Below, one piece after another: positions 35,190 through 43,803 of a stretch of DNA of 64,000 nucleotides. The stretch covers positions 1 to 64,000 of the forward strand of contig NZ_JAGGMI010000007.1 in NCBI RefSeq assembly GCF_017875235.1, read 5' to 3'. The position numbers were made by a program, and so were the translations under genes. The notes beneath the pieces were generated by a model that had not been told where the DNA came from, ran no database searches, and saw only the letters and a program-made list of their open reading frames with translations. Origin of the DNA: Asticcacaulis solisilvae. GTDB taxonomy: Bacteria > Pseudomonadota > Alphaproteobacteria > Caulobacterales > Caulobacteraceae. The first letter of the stretch is position 1. The number at the start of each line of letters is the position of its first letter.

Positions 35190-35357
35190 CTCTTGATCCT
35201 TTAAGAAGAGGAAAAGGTGGACGCCCGTCATTTCCCCTTGACCCCCCAGACGGTGCGATGGGGAGGGTAACTTTGAACCGGAGGACAGGCCTCCGGAAGC
35301 GCGGCCCCTATAGCGGATAGGCGCCGCCTTGGCAAACAAAGCTTTTATAAAGAAGGG

Positions 35358-36629
35358 TTAGGCTTTCGCTTTGACCCGCTTCTTGCCGCGCTTGCCGCCC
35401 TTGGGACGGTTCAGGCGCACGACCTTGTTGTCGTCGGCTTCGAGCAGGCCGCGCGGATTGTTGATCGAACGCGGACCCAGTCCGAACAGCGACGCCATCG
35501 GCGCGTCATCCAGGAAGACGGTCTCCGTCTCGCCATAGCCATTGAAGCGCGTGCCCATGGTGACGCCATAGGCGCCCAGCATGCCGATTTCGACGTAATC
35601 GCCTTCTTCGACATCGGCCGGCAGCCAGAACGGGCCAGGCATGCTATCGATCGAGTCGCAGGTCGGACCGTAGAAGCGGAAGGGCTTCAGCGTGTCCGAC
35701 TCGGCGTCGTCCTGGCGATGCAGGCGCACCGGGAAGGGCCACTTGGCGTGGGTAGCATCGAACAGGTTGCCGTAGGAGCCGTCATTGAGGTAGAGCGCGT
35801 CACCCTTGCGCAGCTCGACCTTGGTCAGGACCGAGGTCGATTCCGCCACCAGCGCGCGGCCGGGTTCGGCCCACAGCTGGGTTTCCTCATGCACCTTCAT
35901 TTCGTCGAAGGCGCGGTTGATGACGTCCATATATTCGGACAGAGCCGGCGGCACCATGCCTGGATAGACCGATGGGAAGCCGCCGCCGACATCGACGACG
36001 TCGGCAAAGACGCCGGCGCGGACTAGGCTGCGCGAAGCCGCCGCCATGGCGGCAGCGTAAGCCGTCGGGCGCATGCACTGCGAACCGACGTGGAAGGATA
36101 CGCCCATCAGGCCGGAGGTCGCCTGACGCGTCGCCATCAGCAGCGACGGCGCTTCGTGGCTCTGGGCGCCGAACTTGTTGGTCAGCGGCAGGTTGGAGCC
36201 TTCACCCGACGTCGCCAGGCGAACAATCAGGTTCAGGTCCCTGGCGTTGCCGGTGGCCTGGAGGATCTTGGCCAGCTCTTCGTGGGTATCGAGGCTGAAG
36301 GTGCGCACGCCGTAGTCGAAATAGGCCTGCGCAATGGCGACGCGGCTCTTGACCGGGTGCATGAAGGCCAGGCGCGCCGACGGCAGGGTCGAACGGACGA
36401 GCTGGACTTCATTCAGCGATGCGACATCGAAGGAGCGCACACCCGCGGCCCACAGGGTTTCCAGCACCCATGGCGACGGGTTTGCCTTGACGGCATAAAA
36501 GACATCGCCTTTGAAATTGGCCTGGAACCATTGCGCCGCAACAGTTACGGGCGCACGACGCACGAGGGCGACGGGACGTTCCGGAGGCTGCTTGCGGACC
36601 AGGTCCAGGGCGGAAGTGTATTGATCCAC
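35358..36629 (-). CDS. Ornithine (or lysine/ornithine) decarboxylase, PLP fold III
   Basis: The product (423 aa) has the alanine-racemase-like fold of eukaryotic-type ornithine decarboxylase, giving putrescine. The PLP Schiff-base Lys48 is in FYAVKANPS. Other signatures are the substrate-binding GPTCDSIDSMPG segment with a Cys/Asp pair, the PLP-phosphate loop near VVDVGGGFPSVYPG, and the EPGRALVAES motif. The only start in range is GTG 36629, since no upstream start is in frame. A candidate speF-type leader precedes it, and a good promoter lies at 36715-36742. Ornithine versus lysine preference was not resolved. The C-terminus is Lys/Arg-rich (KGGKRGKKRVKAKA). Confidence 0.93.
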   Translation of the reverse strand: MDQYTSALDLVRKQPPERPVALVRRAPVTVAAQWFQANFKGDVFYAVKANPSPWVLETLWAAGVRSFDVASLNEVQLVRSTLPSARLAFMHPVKSRVAIAQAYFDYGVRTFSLDTHEELAKILQATGNARDLNLIVRLATSGEGSNLPLTNKFGAQSHEAPSLLMATRQATSGLMGVSFHVGSQCMRPTAYAAAMAAASRSLVRAGVFADVVDVGGGFPSVYPGMVPPALSEYMDVINRAFDEMKVHEETQLWAEPGRALVAESTSVLTKVELRKGDALYLNDGSYGNLFDATHAKWPFPVRLHRQDDAESDTLKPFRFYGPTCDSIDSMPGPFWLPADVEEGDYVEIGMLGAYGVTMGTRFNGYGETETVFLDDAPMASLFGLGPRSINNPRGLLEADDNKVVRLNRPKGGKRGKKRVKAKA

Positions 36630-36708
36630 TTCGGTACCCCGATTGATAGTGTTAAACCCAGACCGGCGTTAGCAGCGTTGCGATGAACTCTAGGGGTCCG
36701 CCGGAAGA
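36630..36708 (-). promoter_or_regulatory. Candidate speF-type leader of the ornithine decarboxylase mRNA
   Basis: The predicted 5' UTR between the promoter and the GTG start. It has a 5-bp stem closing a 32-base loop (CCGGC 36663-36667 with GCCGG 36700-36704) and complementary CCCC/GGGG segments. In alphaproteobacteria the speF RNA motif sits in just this position before ODC genes. The assignment is by position and partial recall of the consensus. Confidence 0.4.
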
Positions 36709-36714
36709 AGGCCA

Positions 36715-36742
36715 CATATAGGGATATTCACTTCTATGTAAA
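36715..36742 (-). promoter_or_regulatory. Promoter of the ornithine decarboxylase gene
   Basis: On the minus strand TTTACA (36742-36737), a 16-base spacer and TATATG (36720-36715). Predicted transcription start is near 36708. Confidence 0.6.
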
Positions 36743-36762
36743 GAGCCAATTTGCGGCTGTAA

Positions 36763-38148
36763 CTATCGTTGTTCAGCAACGCGGTTAATCCAGGTGGTAA
36801 TCTGTTCAAGCGCTGACGGAGCAATGGTTTCGTCAATGTCGCCGTATTCGGCTGGAGAGCCGGCTTTTGCGGTCTGCAAAAGGTGGTTAAGTCCTGGCAG
36901 CTCGCGGATATCGGCACGGGGGTTGTTCTTGAGCGCTTGCCGGATCGCTGCCAGGTTTTCCTTGGCGGGGACCTGCAAATCCAAAGAGCCATTCAATACC
37001 AGTATGGGCTGGCGGACTTTTGCTAGTGTGTTTGCCGGATCATTGGCCAGGAACTGACGCATCCACGGCGTCGTGGTCGATCCCGGCAGGCTTTTGGCTT
37101 CACCGGCATCAATGACCTTGTCCTTCAGGCCCTGATCGACAACCGCCTGAACCCGCGTGCGGGCGACAACAGGGTCCGGTGAGGAGAGGGCGGCGGCGTA
37201 CAGCTTTTCATCGAAGGCCTGCCGCTTGGTAATGTGGTCCTGCGGTGTGCCGTATGACGCCGACACCAGCGGGGATTGCAGCAGAAACAGCCTGTCTCCG
37301 CGCACGCCGGGCCCGGCGATCACGGCGACATAGGCGGTTTTGGCATTTCTGACTGCGACGGCCGGGGCGATGATGCCGCCTTCGGAATGGCCGATAATGC
37401 CGATCGATTCAACCTTCACCTCGGGTTGCTGCGACAGCCAGTTAAGCACCGCCTCGGCGTCATCGGTGAAGTCGTTGGTTGTGGCCATGCCGTAATTGCC
37501 GGTTGATTTTCCGGCGCCACGTTTGTCGTAACGCAAAACGGCCACGCCCTGACGGTTGAGCGCATCGGACAGAACCTGAAAAACCTTATGACCCTCAACG
37601 TCTTCATCGCGGGTGTTCGGGCCGGTCCCTGAGACGAGGACGATGGCCGGGAAGGGACCCTTGCCGTCTGGCACACTATAAGTGCCGGCCAGACTGATAT
37701 TACCGGATGACGGGATGGCGACATCGCGCTCGGCGTAGGGGCGGGGACCGGCGTTGATGGCGTCTTCCTGTGGCCGTTTGCGCACTTTCAGCGCCAGGTC
37801 TTCGGGCGTAGCGCGGCGAAAAGCCAGCGGGTAGGTCTGCCCCAATGTCAGCTTACCCGCCCAGATATTTCCGGTAGAATCCCAATCGCCGTCATAGCTG
37901 AGTTCCAAACGCGCGATGGCAAAACGCAAACGCTGTCCGTCGGAGGTGATCGTGTCGAAGGCGGTCACATTGCCGTTGGGCGTGCGCAGAGTCCCCGAAT
38001 AGGCACCCGCAGCGTCCTTATCGATATGGACAATGACCTTGAAGCCGCTGTCCATAGAGCCGATCCAGTCGCCGGCAGCCTCTTCCGCAATGACCATGCC
38101 GGGAAGGCTGGTGGCCAGGAGCGCGCACAGGAACAGAAAGGCTTTCAT
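36763..38148 (-). CDS. Secreted alpha/beta hydrolase of the prolyl-oligopeptidase-like esterase type
   Basis: The product (461 aa) has signal peptide MKAFLFLCALLATSLPGMVIAEE, an N-terminal beta-rich domain (about residues 25-125), then an alpha/beta-hydrolase domain. The nucleophile is Ser255 in GHSEGG. The acid lies in GSLDLQVP and the histidine in GLNHLLQ, and RYDKRGAGKS is the typical strand-turn before the nucleophile elbow. The start is ATG 38148 with GAGGATC eight bases upstream; a longer frame would begin in the divergent control region. It is divergent from the GH43 gene and shares its regulatory region. Relatives of this architecture are carboxylesterases or acyl-peptide hydrolase-like enzymes. 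Confidence 0.85.
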   Translation of the reverse strand: MKAFLFLCALLATSLPGMVIAEEAAGDWIGSMDSGFKVIVHIDKDAAGAYSGTLRTPNGNVTAFDTITSDGQRLRFAIARLELSYDGDWDSTGNIWAGKLTLGQTYPLAFRRATPEDLALKVRKRPQEDAINAGPRPYAERDVAIPSSGNISLAGTYSVPDGKGPFPAIVLVSGTGPNTRDEDVEGHKVFQVLSDALNRQGVAVLRYDKRGAGKSTGNYGMATTNDFTDDAEAVLNWLSQQPEVKVESIGIIGHSEGGIIAPAVAVRNAKTAYVAVIAGPGVRGDRLFLLQSPLVSASYGTPQDHITKRQAFDEKLYAAALSSPDPVVARTRVQAVVDQGLKDKVIDAGEAKSLPGSTTTPWMRQFLANDPANTLAKVRQPILVLNGSLDLQVPAKENLAAIRQALKNNPRADIRELPGLNHLLQTAKAGSPAEYGDIDETIAPSALEQITTWINRVAEQR

Positions 38149-38238
38149 CCGTAGATCCTCATTATCGGACCGACAGACAATGGGAAAGATGCAGGAGGAG
38201 CAAGTTAATTCTTGCTCATCCTCAGGCACTAAAATTCA

Positions 38239-38251
38239 ATTGTCCGACAAT
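38239..38251. promoter_or_regulatory. 13-bp palindrome between esterase and GH43
   Basis: ATTGTC-C-GACAAT, perfect arms around one base, in the 162-base divergent region 38149-38310, 60 bases before the GH43 start. Operator candidate. Confidence 0.35.
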
Positions 38252-38310
38252 AGTGATTGAGGTACGCGGATATATGGCCTAGTTTCGCGAAAAAACAGGG
38301 AGACACGATA

Positions 38311-40344
38311 ATGCGCAACCTTCTGACGGCTGTGATGGCGGGTATATTGCTGGCAGGGTCGGCCATGGCCGCCGAACCGGCGAAGACATGGACGTCTGAT
38401 AATGGCAATGGCACCTTTACCAACCCCCTGTTTTACGATGAGTTTTCCGATCCTGACCTCATCCGCGTCGGCGACGACTATTATATGACCGGCACGACCA
38501 TGCACGCCATGCCGGGCGTGCCGATCCTGCATTCCAAGGATCTGGTCAACTGGACTTTCCTGACCTACGCGATGGACAAGCTGGACCTGGGGCCGCAATT
38601 TCGCCTCGAAGACGGCAAGTCCATCTACGGCCAAGGTATCTGGGCGCCCTCTTTCCGTTATCATAACGGCACCTTCTACATCTTCAGCAATGTCAACGGC
38701 CAGAAGACGCAGCTGTTCACCGCCAAGGACCCCAAGGGGCCATGGACGCGGCAGGAGATGAAAAAGTCTTTTCACGATCTGTCGGTGCTGTTCGATGACG
38801 ACGGCAAGGCCTATGCCATCTGGGGCTATCAGGGCATTAAGATGGTGCAGCTGACCGACGACCTGCTCGACGCCGTGCCTGGCACCGAGCGCGAAATCAT
38901 CCCGGCCGGCGCCGGCATGGGCGAGGGCGTCCATTTTTATAAACTCAATGGCAAGTACTTCATCACTTCGGCCTGGTACGAAGGACGAATGAAGATGCCG
39001 GCGGCGCGCGCAGACAGCATCTGGGGGCCCTACGAGGTCAACAAGGCCATCAGTATCGATGAGGATTTCGGCCTGATGCAAGGCTATCGCCTGGCCGATA
39101 TTTGGGGCCGCAGCGATGCGGGGCCATTTACGCTCAATCCACCCAATCCGGCGCCCGATGGCCGCATGTCCCTGCACCAGGGCGGCATCGTCCAGGGTGA
39201 AAACGGCGAATGGTGGGGTTTTTCGATGATGGACTATAACTCCGTCGGACGCTTGACAGGCCTGTCGCCAATCACCTGGAAGGATGGCTGGCCCTATTTC
39301 GGGCTGCCAGGCAATCTGGGGCGGACACCGCGCACCTGGGTCAAGCCGGCGTCGAAAACACCGCAGGCGCCGCACGCTCCTTATGAACGTAGTGACGACT
39401 TTTCAGGCAGCAGCCTGAAGGCGGTATGGCAATGGAACCATGTGCCGGTCGACGGTCAGTGGTCGCTGTCGGCGCGGCCGGGTTACCTGCGGCTCAATAC
39501 CTTGCCAGCGGACACGTTCTGGCAGGCGCGCAACACCCTGACCCAGCGCGCCATCGGGCCGCAATCCCAGCCAACCGTGGTGCTGGACGCGTCGGGTTTA
39601 AAAGACGGCGACGTGGCGGGCCTGGCCCTTTTGAACCGGCCCTACACCTGGATCGGCATCGAGAAGACGGCCAACGGCTTCGCGGTCGCGCGGTATGATC
39701 AGTCGACCGGCGAGACGGTGCGTGTGCCAGTGAAAGCCACACGCGTCTGGCTACGCGCCAACGCTAATTTCCTGACGGAAAGAGCGCAACTGTCATGGTC
39801 GGCCGATGGCAAGACGTTCACGCCGTTGGGGCCGGAGTTCACCATGGCCTTTCAACTCAAGACCTTCCAGGGCGTGCGTTACAGCCTGTTTGCATATAAC
39901 ACGTCGGGCGTTGCCGGCGGCCATGCCGACTTTGACGCCATTACGGTCCTTGAGCCGCATCCTAACGGGCTAATGCGGCCGATCCCGGTCGGCAAGACGA
40001 TCACCCTGACCTCCTATGGCGCCAAGACCGGATTATCGGCCAACGGCACAAAGGGCCTGCCCGCGGGCTATGCGGTGGAAGATATGGGGCTCGGCCGGGT
40101 CGCGTTGAAAACGAGTGGCGGCTACGTAACGGTCGGGGCGGATGCCAGCGTCAGCCTGTCCGCCGGCACGCCGGGGACTGCGCAAAGCTTTCAGTGGATC
40201 GAAACGCCCTATGGCGAACTGGTCCTGATGTCGCTTGTCACGAACCGCTTCCTGCGCATCGATCCGGCGACGGGAGCGGTCAAGGCCGACAGTCCAGGGC
40301 CGCAGTCGGACGGCAAGGATGGCGTGCGGTTTACCTGGAAATAG
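38311..40344 (+). CDS. Glycoside hydrolase family 43 (xylosidase/arabinosidase type)
   Basis: 677 aa, secreted (MRNLLTAVMAGILLAGSAMAAE). The five-bladed propeller shows the catalytic triad context: FSDPDLIRVGDDYYMTGTT with the base Asp, VLFDDDGKAYAIWG with the pKa-modulating Asp, and AGMGEGVHFYKLNGKYFITSAW with the acid Glu. It is followed by the jelly-roll C-terminal domain common in GH43 xylosidases (DFSGSSLKAVWQWNHVPVDGQWSLSARPGYLRL) and a third, trefoil-like segment (about residues 555-677). This suggests action on xylan- or arabinan-derived oligosaccharides. The start is ATG 38311 with GGGAGA upstream. It is divergent from a secreted esterase that might deacylate the same polymers. Confidence 0.92.
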   Translation: MRNLLTAVMAGILLAGSAMAAEPAKTWTSDNGNGTFTNPLFYDEFSDPDLIRVGDDYYMTGTTMHAMPGVPILHSKDLVNWTFLTYAMDKLDLGPQFRLEDGKSIYGQGIWAPSFRYHNGTFYIFSNVNGQKTQLFTAKDPKGPWTRQEMKKSFHDLSVLFDDDGKAYAIWGYQGIKMVQLTDDLLDAVPGTEREIIPAGAGMGEGVHFYKLNGKYFITSAWYEGRMKMPAARADSIWGPYEVNKAISIDEDFGLMQGYRLADIWGRSDAGPFTLNPPNPAPDGRMSLHQGGIVQGENGEWWGFSMMDYNSVGRLTGLSPITWKDGWPYFGLPGNLGRTPRTWVKPASKTPQAPHAPYERSDDFSGSSLKAVWQWNHVPVDGQWSLSARPGYLRLNTLPADTFWQARNTLTQRAIGPQSQPTVVLDASGLKDGDVAGLALLNRPYTWIGIEKTANGFAVARYDQSTGETVRVPVKATRVWLRANANFLTERAQLSWSADGKTFTPLGPEFTMAFQLKTFQGVRYSLFAYNTSGVAGGHADFDAITVLEPHPNGLMRPIPVGKTITLTSYGAKTGLSANGTKGLPAGYAVEDMGLGRVALKTSGGYVTVGADASVSLSAGTPGTAQSFQWIETPYGELVLMSLVTNRFLRIDPATGAVKADSPGPQSDGKDGVRFTWK

Positions 40345-40481
40345 GTCGCGCACGACAGGCCGGTAACAAGACAATCGACAGCGGGTTTTCGACACATCCT
40401 GTTGCGAAGCCAGACACCTTGGGTTATCGAGGCGTAACGCGTTTCAAGGCGTGTGACGCAGGATTTTTCAGGAAAGCGGTC

Positions 40482-41438
40482 ATGGTACAGTTGGTCACGG
40501 TTTTCGGCGGTTCGGGCTTTGTCGGCAAACAGGTCGTGCGGGCACTCGCGAAACAGGGCTGGCGTATTCGTGTGGCCGTGCGCCGCGCCGTCGAAGCCTA
40601 TGATCTCAAGCCGGCCGGCGATGTCGGCCAGATCCAGGTCACGCGTTGCGACATCCGCAAGGAATCGGACATCGCCAGGGCGCTGGAAGGCGCCGACGCC
40701 TGCGTCAACCTGGTCGGCGTCATGTACCAGAAGGGCGGCCAGAGCTTCGACGCCATTCACCGTCATGCCGCCAGCAATATCGCCGCGGCCTGTGTGGCAC
40801 GCGGCATTCGCAACCTGGTGCAGATCTCGGCGCTGGGCGCCAAGCCCGATTCGTCATCAAGCTATTATGCCAGCAAGGGGCGCGGTGAAGAGATCGTGCG
40901 CCGTCACGTGCCGGACGCGGTGATCTTGCGTCCGTCGGTGATCTTCGGCAATGGCGATAGCTTCTTCACCCTGCTGGCGTATCAGGTGAAGATGTTCCCG
41001 GTCCTGCCGGCAATCGATGGCGCCAACACGAAGTTCCAGCCGGTCTATGTCGCCGATGTCGCGGCTGCCGTGGCGCGGACGCTCGGCAACGAAAAGGCCT
41101 ACGGTCAAACCTATGAGCTGGGCGGTCCCGAAGTCTTTGCTTTCAAGGACCTGCTGCGTTATGTCGGCAATGAGGTGATGAACCCGCGCCCGCTCGTCTA
41201 TCTGCCCGGTTTTGCCGCCAGCCTGATCGGTGTCGGTGGCGATATTCTTGGCGCGATCACGCCACTGACGCCGTTCCTGACCTCGGACCAGGTGCTAATG
41301 CTGCAGACCGACAATACGGTGTCCAAGGGCGCCAAGGGCCTGCGCGACCTCGACATCGCGCCGACGGCGGTGGAATCGATCGTGCCGACCTATCTGTGGC
41401 GCTTCCGCAAGAATGGCCAGTTCGCCGTTCCGGCTTAA
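40482..41438 (+). CDS. NAD(P)-binding NDUFA9-like oxidoreductase (extended SDR)
   Basis: The product (318 aa) has Rossmann fold motif GGSGFVGKQVVRALAKQG near the N-terminus, DACVNLVGVMYQKG, and YYASKGRGEE as the Tyr-x-x-x-Lys active site. It has the elongated C-terminal half of extended short-chain dehydrogenases. It resembles the complex I accessory subunit NDUFA9/39-kDa family, which binds NADPH tightly and supports complex I assembly. Whether it acts with respiratory complex I here is unknown. The start is ATG 40482 with AGGAAAG upstream. A repeat-like terminator follows directly after the stop. Confidence 0.9.
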   Translation: MVQLVTVFGGSGFVGKQVVRALAKQGWRIRVAVRRAVEAYDLKPAGDVGQIQVTRCDIRKESDIARALEGADACVNLVGVMYQKGGQSFDAIHRHAASNIAAACVARGIRNLVQISALGAKPDSSSSYYASKGRGEEIVRRHVPDAVILRPSVIFGNGDSFFTLLAYQVKMFPVLPAIDGANTKFQPVYVADVAAAVARTLGNEKAYGQTYELGGPEVFAFKDLLRYVGNEVMNPRPLVYLPGFAASLIGVGGDILGAITPLTPFLTSDQVLMLQTDNTVSKGAKGLRDLDIAPTAVESIVPTYLWRFRKNGQFAVPA

Positions 41439-41482
41439 ACCAAAGAAAAAGCCCGGCCTAAAGGCTGGGTTTTTTCTTTGGT
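41439..41482. terminator. Bidirectional terminator, same core as at 1991
   Basis: A 16-bp stem (41439-41454 with 41467-41482), one G-U position, between convergent NDUFA9-like and uppP genes. The stem-loop core matches 1991-2038 closely. Confidence 0.9.
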
Positions 41483-41496
41483 ATCAGTAAGGTTTT

Positions 41497-41514
41497 GTGG
41501 GGTCACGACCCCAC
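41497..41514. repeat. Intergenic GC palindrome before the uppP stop
   Basis: GTGGGGTCACGACCCCAC, followed by ACCCCA, 12 bases downstream of the uppP stop. Family of 1959. Confidence 0.7.
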
Positions 41515-41525
41515 ACCCCATAAGT

Positions 41526-42323
41526 TTAAAACCCGAGCTGCAACAGCACCAGTCCGATCACGCCGACCGCGACGCGCCACACTGCAAAAATGCCGTAGCC
41601 ATGCTTTGAAACAAAGTCGAGCAGAGCCTTGACGACCAGCAAAGCCGTGACAAAAGCCGCGATAAAGCCGACCGCCACCAGGCCGATATCGGTGAAGTCC
41701 ATCTGCTTGTAGGTCTTGAAGACATCGTAGGCAAAAGCGCCGGCCATGGTCGGCATGGCCAGGAAGAACGAAAACTCCGCCGCCGCCTTCTTGTCGACCT
41801 TGCACAGCATGGCGCCGATAAGCGTCGAACCCGAACGCGACATGCCCGGGATCATGGCAAGGCACTGGAACAGGCCAATGGTCAGCGCCGTCTTCCAATC
41901 GAGCCGCATCGCATCGTCCTTGGTCGGCGTCGGCGCGTACTTGTCGACTGCCCACAAAAGTATACCGCCGACAATCAGGCTGATGCAGATGACCTGTGGC
42001 GTTTCAAACAGCACGCCCTTGATGAAGTCGTGCAGCAATACGCCCAGCACCATGGCCGGCAGAAAGGCGACCAGAACGGAAATGACGAAGCCGCGCGATT
42101 TCGGCTCGGTCGGCAGGGTGACAACGACGTTCCAGAGGCGATTGAAATAGAGGCTGAGCAGGGCCAGGACAGCGCCCAACTGGATCAGGACTTCGAAGGT
42201 CTTGCCCGTCGTGCCGAACTTGAGGAAGTGGGTGAGCAGAAGCAGGTGGCCTGTCGAAGACACCGGCAGGAACTCGGTCATGCCTTCGACAAAGCCCAGA
42301 AACGCCGCGATCAGATAGTCCAT
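41526..42323 (-). CDS. uppP: Undecaprenyl-diphosphatase UppP (BacA)
   Basis: Integral membrane phosphatase (265 aa, seven or eight hydrophobic segments) recycling undecaprenyl pyrophosphate carrier for peptidoglycan and other envelope polymers; overexpression gives bacitracin resistance. The two active-site regions are VEGMTEFLPVSSTGHLLL (E-rich and PVSSTGH) and PGMSRSGSTLIGAML. The start is ATG 42323. It converges on the NDUFA9-like gene with a terminator and palindrome in between. Confidence 0.97.
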   Translation of the reverse strand: MDYLIAAFLGFVEGMTEFLPVSSTGHLLLLTHFLKFGTTGKTFEVLIQLGAVLALLSLYFNRLWNVVVTLPTEPKSRGFVISVLVAFLPAMVLGVLLHDFIKGVLFETPQVICISLIVGGILLWAVDKYAPTPTKDDAMRLDWKTALTIGLFQCLAMIPGMSRSGSTLIGAMLCKVDKKAAAEFSFFLAMPTMAGAFAYDVFKTYKQMDFTDIGLVAVGFIAAFVTALLVVKALLDFVSKHGYGIFAVWRVAVGVIGLVLLQLGF

Positions 42324-42375
42324 GCCGACCCCTTCAAATATGTATTCAGGGTCTTAGCGCAGAACCGGCGCGATG

Positions 42376-43614
42376 TTAATTAGCAACCGCAATATTTTCG
42401 TCGAAGGCCGGATCGGGCAGGGCAGGGGTCACGCCGATATAGCGCAGGCGGGCCTTGGGCGCGGCGCCGGTGTGGACCTGTTCGATGGCGTGGGCCAGCC
42501 AGCCGGCACTGCGGCCAATGCCATAAAGGGTCACGGGCGCTTCGCGCGGCAGGTCGAGGTGGCGGCCGATCAAGGCCAGCGCCAGCGACATGCCGACCGG
42601 CTGACCCGTCATGTCCTCGCCAACCTTCAGGATGGTCTTCAGGTCCTCGCCGATGTGCGGTGCAGCATCGATCAGGTTGCGCGCGCGCAGGTATTCGGAC
42701 GGCGCCGGGTCTTTCTCGAAGCCCGGCAGCTCCAGGCCTTGGTTGAGTAGGGTGCGGGCGACCAGTTGCGGGTTGCCGGAGCGGCGGACCTGGGTGACGT
42801 AAAGCTCGGCGCGCGAGATGCGGGCGCCGAGGCGCGGACCCATGACGGTGGCGAAACCGGCCATCAATGGCACAGCCAAAGGCCCCATCGAAGCGGCGGC
42901 ACTGCGCACGGCCAGGGTCGATTCGTCGAGGCCGACATCGGCCGACAGGACCAGGGCGCGACGCAGCAGGTCGATGTCGCGGTTTTCATAGACCTTCCAC
43001 ACCCGCGCCAGGCGCTGGTGGAAGAACAGGCGCGGCCCGCCATTGGTGACCGAATCGACCATCTCGTTGATAAGGCTGGCGGCTTCGAGGTTGAGGTCGC
43101 GGTCCGGATTGATGTCCGGCTGGGCGTCTTCCTCGATGCGGCGGCTGAGCACGGAAAAGACGCGCAGGCGCGGGCCGCCCGGGAAGTTGACGTCCGGGCG
43201 CGGCTTCAGCGGGCCGAACGGGTTCTGGCTGGCGCTCTGCCACAGTAAGGCCGCGACGGCCTCGAAGTTTTCGCTATCGGCCAGGGCAACGCAGTCGCGG
43301 CCGCGATAATAATGACGGCCGTTGAGAGTCAGCGAGATCTCGCTGTCAATGGCCGCTTCGCCGCGTGTGATCGTGCCGCCGCTCAAAGACGGGACGGCAG
43401 GCAACATGGGCTGGCCCGTACGCTGCCCTGGCATGCGGCCGGGCGCACGGCGCGACAGCCGCTCGACATCATCCAGCGCGTAGAGGCTCTTGCGCGGATG
43501 GCTGGGGTCGCTCTTGGCGGCAATGCGCTGACGGCTCACATAGGCGTAGAGCGTCTGCGGCTTCACTTCCAGGCGCTGCAGCGCCTCCGTGCGGCTGATC
43601 CAGATACGAGACAT
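42376..43614 (-). CDS. Citrate synthase-like protein with N-terminal HTH, catalytic residues missing
   Basis: 412 aa from ATG 43614 (GAAGGTG seven bases upstream). Residues 1-50 form an excisionase/MerR-like helix-turn-helix (ISRTEALQRLEVKPQTLYAYVSRQRI). The rest aligns along its length with the citrate/methylcitrate synthase family. Where active enzymes have GPLHGG the text reads GPRLGA, so the catalytic His is Leu. Where they have PGFGHPLY it reads PGFEKDPA, without His. The helix normally carrying the catalytic Asp reads PVGMSLALALIG. It is therefore unlikely to make citrate. A regulatory or scaffold role, with DNA binding by the HTH, is plausible. It is separated from uppP by 52 bases on the same strand. 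Confidence 0.85.
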   Translation of the reverse strand: MSRIWISRTEALQRLEVKPQTLYAYVSRQRIAAKSDPSHPRKSLYALDDVERLSRRAPGRMPGQRTGQPMLPAVPSLSGGTITRGEAAIDSEISLTLNGRHYYRGRDCVALADSENFEAVAALLWQSASQNPFGPLKPRPDVNFPGGPRLRVFSVLSRRIEEDAQPDINPDRDLNLEAASLINEMVDSVTNGGPRLFFHQRLARVWKVYENRDIDLLRRALVLSADVGLDESTLAVRSAAASMGPLAVPLMAGFATVMGPRLGARISRAELYVTQVRRSGNPQLVARTLLNQGLELPGFEKDPAPSEYLRARNLIDAAPHIGEDLKTILKVGEDMTGQPVGMSLALALIGRHLDLPREAPVTLYGIGRSAGWLAHAIEQVHTGAAPKARLRYIGVTPALPDPAFDENIAVAN

Positions 43615-43803
43615 GGGCACACCTTCGATGTTCACCACGACAAGACTCCGCGAATAAGGCGGTTTATTGTCAAGATTGATTCTGCGCTGCACCCTATGCC
43701 GATTTGGCCGTGTTTGACACGTGCTATTTACCTTTTATTAACAGGTTCGGCCCAGTGCCATTTTGCAGCGCAAACCGAACGTGGCTTGCCTGCCGGAAAA
43801 GCC

